This document shows positions 61,808 through 64,000 of a stretch of 64,000 nt of DNA, in pieces. The translations under genes were made by a program, and so were the position numbers. Within the stretch, counting starts at the first letter, position 1; every line of letters begins with the position of its first letter. The notes under the pieces are model-generated. The model was not told the DNA's origin. It saw only the letters and a program-made list of their open reading frames with translations, and ran no database searches. The stretch is taken from the NCBI RefSeq assembly GCF_028736925.1, contig NZ_JAQZAT010000008.1, positions 62,001 through 126,000 on the forward strand, given 5' to 3'. Source of the stretch: Flavivirga sp. 57AJ16. GTDB lineage: Bacteria > Bacteroidota > Bacteroidia > Flavobacteriales > Flavobacteriaceae.

Positions 61808-62455
61808 TTAATCTTTGAGAAAATTACGGGCGAAGATTCCACAGCACCCAATAAACGTATTAAGAGATATATCTCCTCCTCCTGATATGGTTCCACTACT
61901 ATCAGATACATCACTAGGATCAACAACAATATCTCCAAAACGACTTGACTGTCTTGGTATGATAACTTCTGTGCCTGAAACATGAAATACAAATACAGCT
62001 ATGTTGTTTGTTGGTAAAACATCATCTGCATGATAAACTCCGTCGGCAACCTTTGTTAAGGTCATTACATGTGCGGAATTGGTGTCTCTTGTGTAACTCC
62101 CACTTAAATCACTAGTTTTAATAAAGTCAGGGTCATCTACAACAATTACATATCTAAAGGCAGTTCCATCAAAACCGTCAGCATTAGTGGCGGAATAATC
62201 CAGTTTATAAACACCAGGGGTGGCAGTATTAACAGTTCCGGATGTTGTAAAAGGTAACTCGTCTGTACCAGATAATGCTTTAACTCCAGAATCTGTAAAT
62301 GAAGAACCTGTTTGAATGATCGTATAAGGCTCTTCAATCTCAAAGCTAGGGAATATTGTTACTTCAGACCCAATTAATTTAGCTTCTGAACATGAAGCTA
62401 AAATTAACAAGCAAAGTAAGGAAGATATTCCTATAATTTTATTTTTTATTTTCAT
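61808..62455 (-). CDS. DUF5011/BT_2262-type lipoprotein of the SusC/SusD operon
   Basis: A 215-residue lipoprotein (LILASC signal). An Ig-like repeat of the DUF5011 type (IIQTGSSFTDSGVKALSGTDELPFTTSGTVNTATPGVYKLDYSATNADGFDGTAFRYVIVVDD), then a beta domain (GVYHADDVLPTNNIAVFVFHVSGTEVII). The same two modules occur in the third gene of peptide-type SusCD loci. It may form part of the surface complex. Confidence 0.72.
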   Translation of the reverse strand: MKIKNKIIGISSLLCLLILASCSEAKLIGSEVTIFPSFEIEEPYTIIQTGSSFTDSGVKALSGTDELPFTTSGTVNTATPGVYKLDYSATNADGFDGTAFRYVIVVDDPDFIKTSDLSGSYTRDTNSAHVMTLTKVADGVYHADDVLPTNNIAVFVFHVSGTEVIIPRQSSRFGDIVVDPSDVSDSSGTISGGGDISLNTFIGCCGIFARNFLKD

Positions 62456-62490
62456 TATATTGTATATATTATGTTAATAATGTTTTCTTC

Positions 62491-63948
62491 TTATTTTTGA
62501 TCCCACCACACTTTTTCGGTAATTGACGTTTTTTGAACAATGTTTGGGTTCTTTGTAGTTTCAGTATCTGGATAAAATATAGTATTTGGAGTTTGTGTAC
62601 CTGTTAAAACAGAGCTTTCAGATGCTACAAAATTTCCAACAGTATAATCTTCGTCTCCCAAAGCTACTGTTTCTGGATATAGGGTTCTATTTGTTTCAAA
62701 GAAACCTTCAATATTATTGACATAAGCTAAAGACACCCATTTTTGAATAATTACTTGTCTTATATCATTTTCAATATTTCCAGATGACGTATACTCGTAA
62801 CTACCTCCAGTAGTTGTAAAACTATCTGCTGTTGCGGCATCTTCACCGTAAAGTAAAAATGAATTTAATACACCAGCATCATATTTTGCTTTAGCTCCCG
62901 CACCTGAAGAGTAACGTATTAATGCTTCAGCTTGTAGAAAATTGCTTTCGGCAACTGTCATTAAATACACAGGGGAAGTAGCTATTACATTAGGTCTAGA
63001 AAAATCTGAAGCAACATCTGATGTGTAGTTACCTCTATCGCCTTGATCAATTGCTAAATGAATTCCACCAGAATTTTTTCTGTATATCGCATCTATTCTA
63101 GGATCTGCATAAGCCTGTAAAAACTGAAGTAAAGAATTACTGGCAATATTATTCACATCTCCTAGACGATCGATCTGAACATCGTAAAATGGATTGGCTT
63201 TGTCAATAGCATCTTCATATAAAGCAAATTTAGCATCTGTTGTAATAAAATTATCGTCTGCCAATAATGAATTTACTACAGCTGAATTTGCTTGTGAAGT
63301 ATATGCCATTCTTATATATAACTTTAATTTTAATGTGTTGGCAAATCTAATCCACTCATCCATATCGGCATTATATATAGCATCTTGAGCACCAACATTA
63401 GACGCTACAGGGTCATTATTGTATTTATCCACTGCATTGTCTAACTCAGCAATAATTCCAGCGTAAATATCACTCCCCGAATCGGGATTTGGGGTAATGT
63501 TTTCAGATCCAAGTAAGGCTTCCGAGTAAGGAATATCACCATATAGATCTGTTAATAATTGAAAAGTATAAACTCTCAATAGTGTTGCAATAAGATAAGT
63601 TCCTGTATCATTCTGTTCATCAGACTCTTCTAAAACAAACTTTAAATCATTTAAACAGCCCGCCCAAAGTTCGTTCCATAATCGATCGGAAAAATCAATA
63701 TTCATATTGTAAGTGTCAATATTTACATATTGAGAAGCACTAGGTGGTTGTGTATGGTATTGAGCCAAAAAGCCACCTAAATTTGTTAGTTGACCACCAA
63801 TACCATTTGCCAAGGAAGCTTGTGCTGCTGTTAGCACAAAACTTTTGTCAACATTTACAGGAGTGTTGGGATTGTCATTTATATCCAAATTTTCTTGACA
63901 TGCTGTAATCAGTATGAAGAAAAAGAGAAATTTCATTATATTTTTCAT
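62491..63948 (-). CDS. SusD-like substrate-binding lipoprotein (SusD-like_2 type)
   Basis: A 485-residue outer-membrane lipoprotein, signal ILITAC (Cys17). SusD-like_2 pattern: NTPVNVDKSFVLTAAQASLANGIGG, ATLLRVYTFQLLTDLYGDIPYSEAL, and TPR-like helices (WIRFANTLKLKLYIRMAYTSQA, MTVAESNFLQAEALIRY). It closes the SusC pore like a lid and delivers substrate. The family includes peptide binders as well as glycan binders. Located between SusC (upstream) and the two accessory lipoproteins. Confidence 0.92.
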   Translation of the reverse strand: MKNIMKFLFFFILITACQENLDINDNPNTPVNVDKSFVLTAAQASLANGIGGQLTNLGGFLAQYHTQPPSASQYVNIDTYNMNIDFSDRLWNELWAGCLNDLKFVLEESDEQNDTGTYLIATLLRVYTFQLLTDLYGDIPYSEALLGSENITPNPDSGSDIYAGIIAELDNAVDKYNNDPVASNVGAQDAIYNADMDEWIRFANTLKLKLYIRMAYTSQANSAVVNSLLADDNFITTDAKFALYEDAIDKANPFYDVQIDRLGDVNNIASNSLLQFLQAYADPRIDAIYRKNSGGIHLAIDQGDRGNYTSDVASDFSRPNVIATSPVYLMTVAESNFLQAEALIRYSSGAGAKAKYDAGVLNSFLLYGEDAATADSFTTTGGSYEYTSSGNIENDIRQVIIQKWVSLAYVNNIEGFFETNRTLYPETVALGDEDYTVGNFVASESSVLTGTQTPNTIFYPDTETTKNPNIVQKTSITEKVWWDQK

Positions 63949-63966
63949 GTTTATATTTTTTTATTG

Positions 63967-64000
63967 TTAAAATTTAGCTCTTAAAACTACACTAGCACTT
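63967..64000 (-). CDS. SusC-like TonB-dependent transporter, last residues (runs off window)
   Basis: The minus strand from 64000 ends with ...SASVVLRAKF and TAA at 63969-63967. A hydrophobic/aromatic final strand ending in Phe is the usual end of SusC/TonB-dependent barrels, and the SusD-like gene starts 18 bp downstream. Only 11 codons are visible, so the call rests on the operon order. Confidence 0.6.
   Translation of the reverse strand, partial: SASVVLRAKF

Overview
The window comes from a marine-type Flavobacteriaceae (Bacteroidota) chromosome. The signs are low GC, SusC/SusD-type genes, a type IX secretion sorting domain, lipoproteins with short lipoboxes, TAnnTTTG-type promoters, a GbsR/MarR regulator with small membrane proteins, a Mla-type ABC pair, and a hypoxanthine phosphoribosyltransferase fused to adenylate kinase. 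No rRNA, tRNA, CRISPR array, insertion sequence or integrase gene was found.

Region 1 (1 to about 8.4 kb) is an accessory island. It starts with the 5' half of a group II intron (reverse transcriptase N-terminus plus upstream ribozyme RNA). The intron is planted in the outer arm of a ~116-124 bp imperfect palindrome. Related palindromes recur at 4095-4218, 4946-5061 and 6615-6735. They separate gene units that all point the same way (minus strand): a lipoprotein plus beta-barrel pair, a secreted protein, a Ser/Thr kinase and a two-helix membrane protein. Each unit is bounded by its own 7-14 bp inverted repeat ending in GTTR/YAAC, which is how an integron cassette is organised. Two copies of a gene-free 139 bp unit with compensatory base changes sit in the same array. 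I read this as an integrase-less, integron-like cassette array (CALIN-like) whose sites diverge from the classical consensus. It is the best candidate here for an undescribed system. A probable Panacea-domain toxin-antitoxin pair (7575-8380) lies beside it.

Region 2 (8.4-29.2 kb) is mostly core: a DUF4468-like secreted protein, a SprT-like protein, mannose-1-phosphate guanylyltransferase, a DUF389 membrane protein, a lipoprotein beta-propeller, MlaE/MlaF-like ABC components, a PafA-type phosphatase with a NucA-type nuclease, a KAS III-methyltransferase-glycosyltransferase operon, glycine dehydrogenase, a UbiA-like protein, an ECF sigma/anti-sigma pair, an SDR epimerase, small membrane proteins with a GbsR regulator, and an astacin-type lipoprotein peptidase.

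Region 3 (29.2-48.2 kb) holds a GIGTTTP-type coiled-coil surface protein, a repeat-rich non-coding block, an M3 peptidase, purE-purK, the HPRT-Adk fusion, obg, a DUF4136 lipoprotein, a T9SS-exported M64 peptidase, a DoxX-like protein, a 2065-residue alpha-2-macroglobulin-family protein and a TPR protein. REP-like repeats occur between genes and, in frame, inside the M3 peptidase and macroglobulin genes.

Region 4 (48.2-64 kb) holds mpl, small hypotheticals, a PaiB-like protein, radC, a deacetylase-like protein with a YjjG-like HAD phosphatase, a three-gene envelope operon, rarA, a rhomboid protease, rlmB and the 3' part of a SusC-SusD operon resembling peptide-type uptake loci. Three heptanucleotide tandem arrays (48.3, 58.0 and 60.4 kb) lie between genes.
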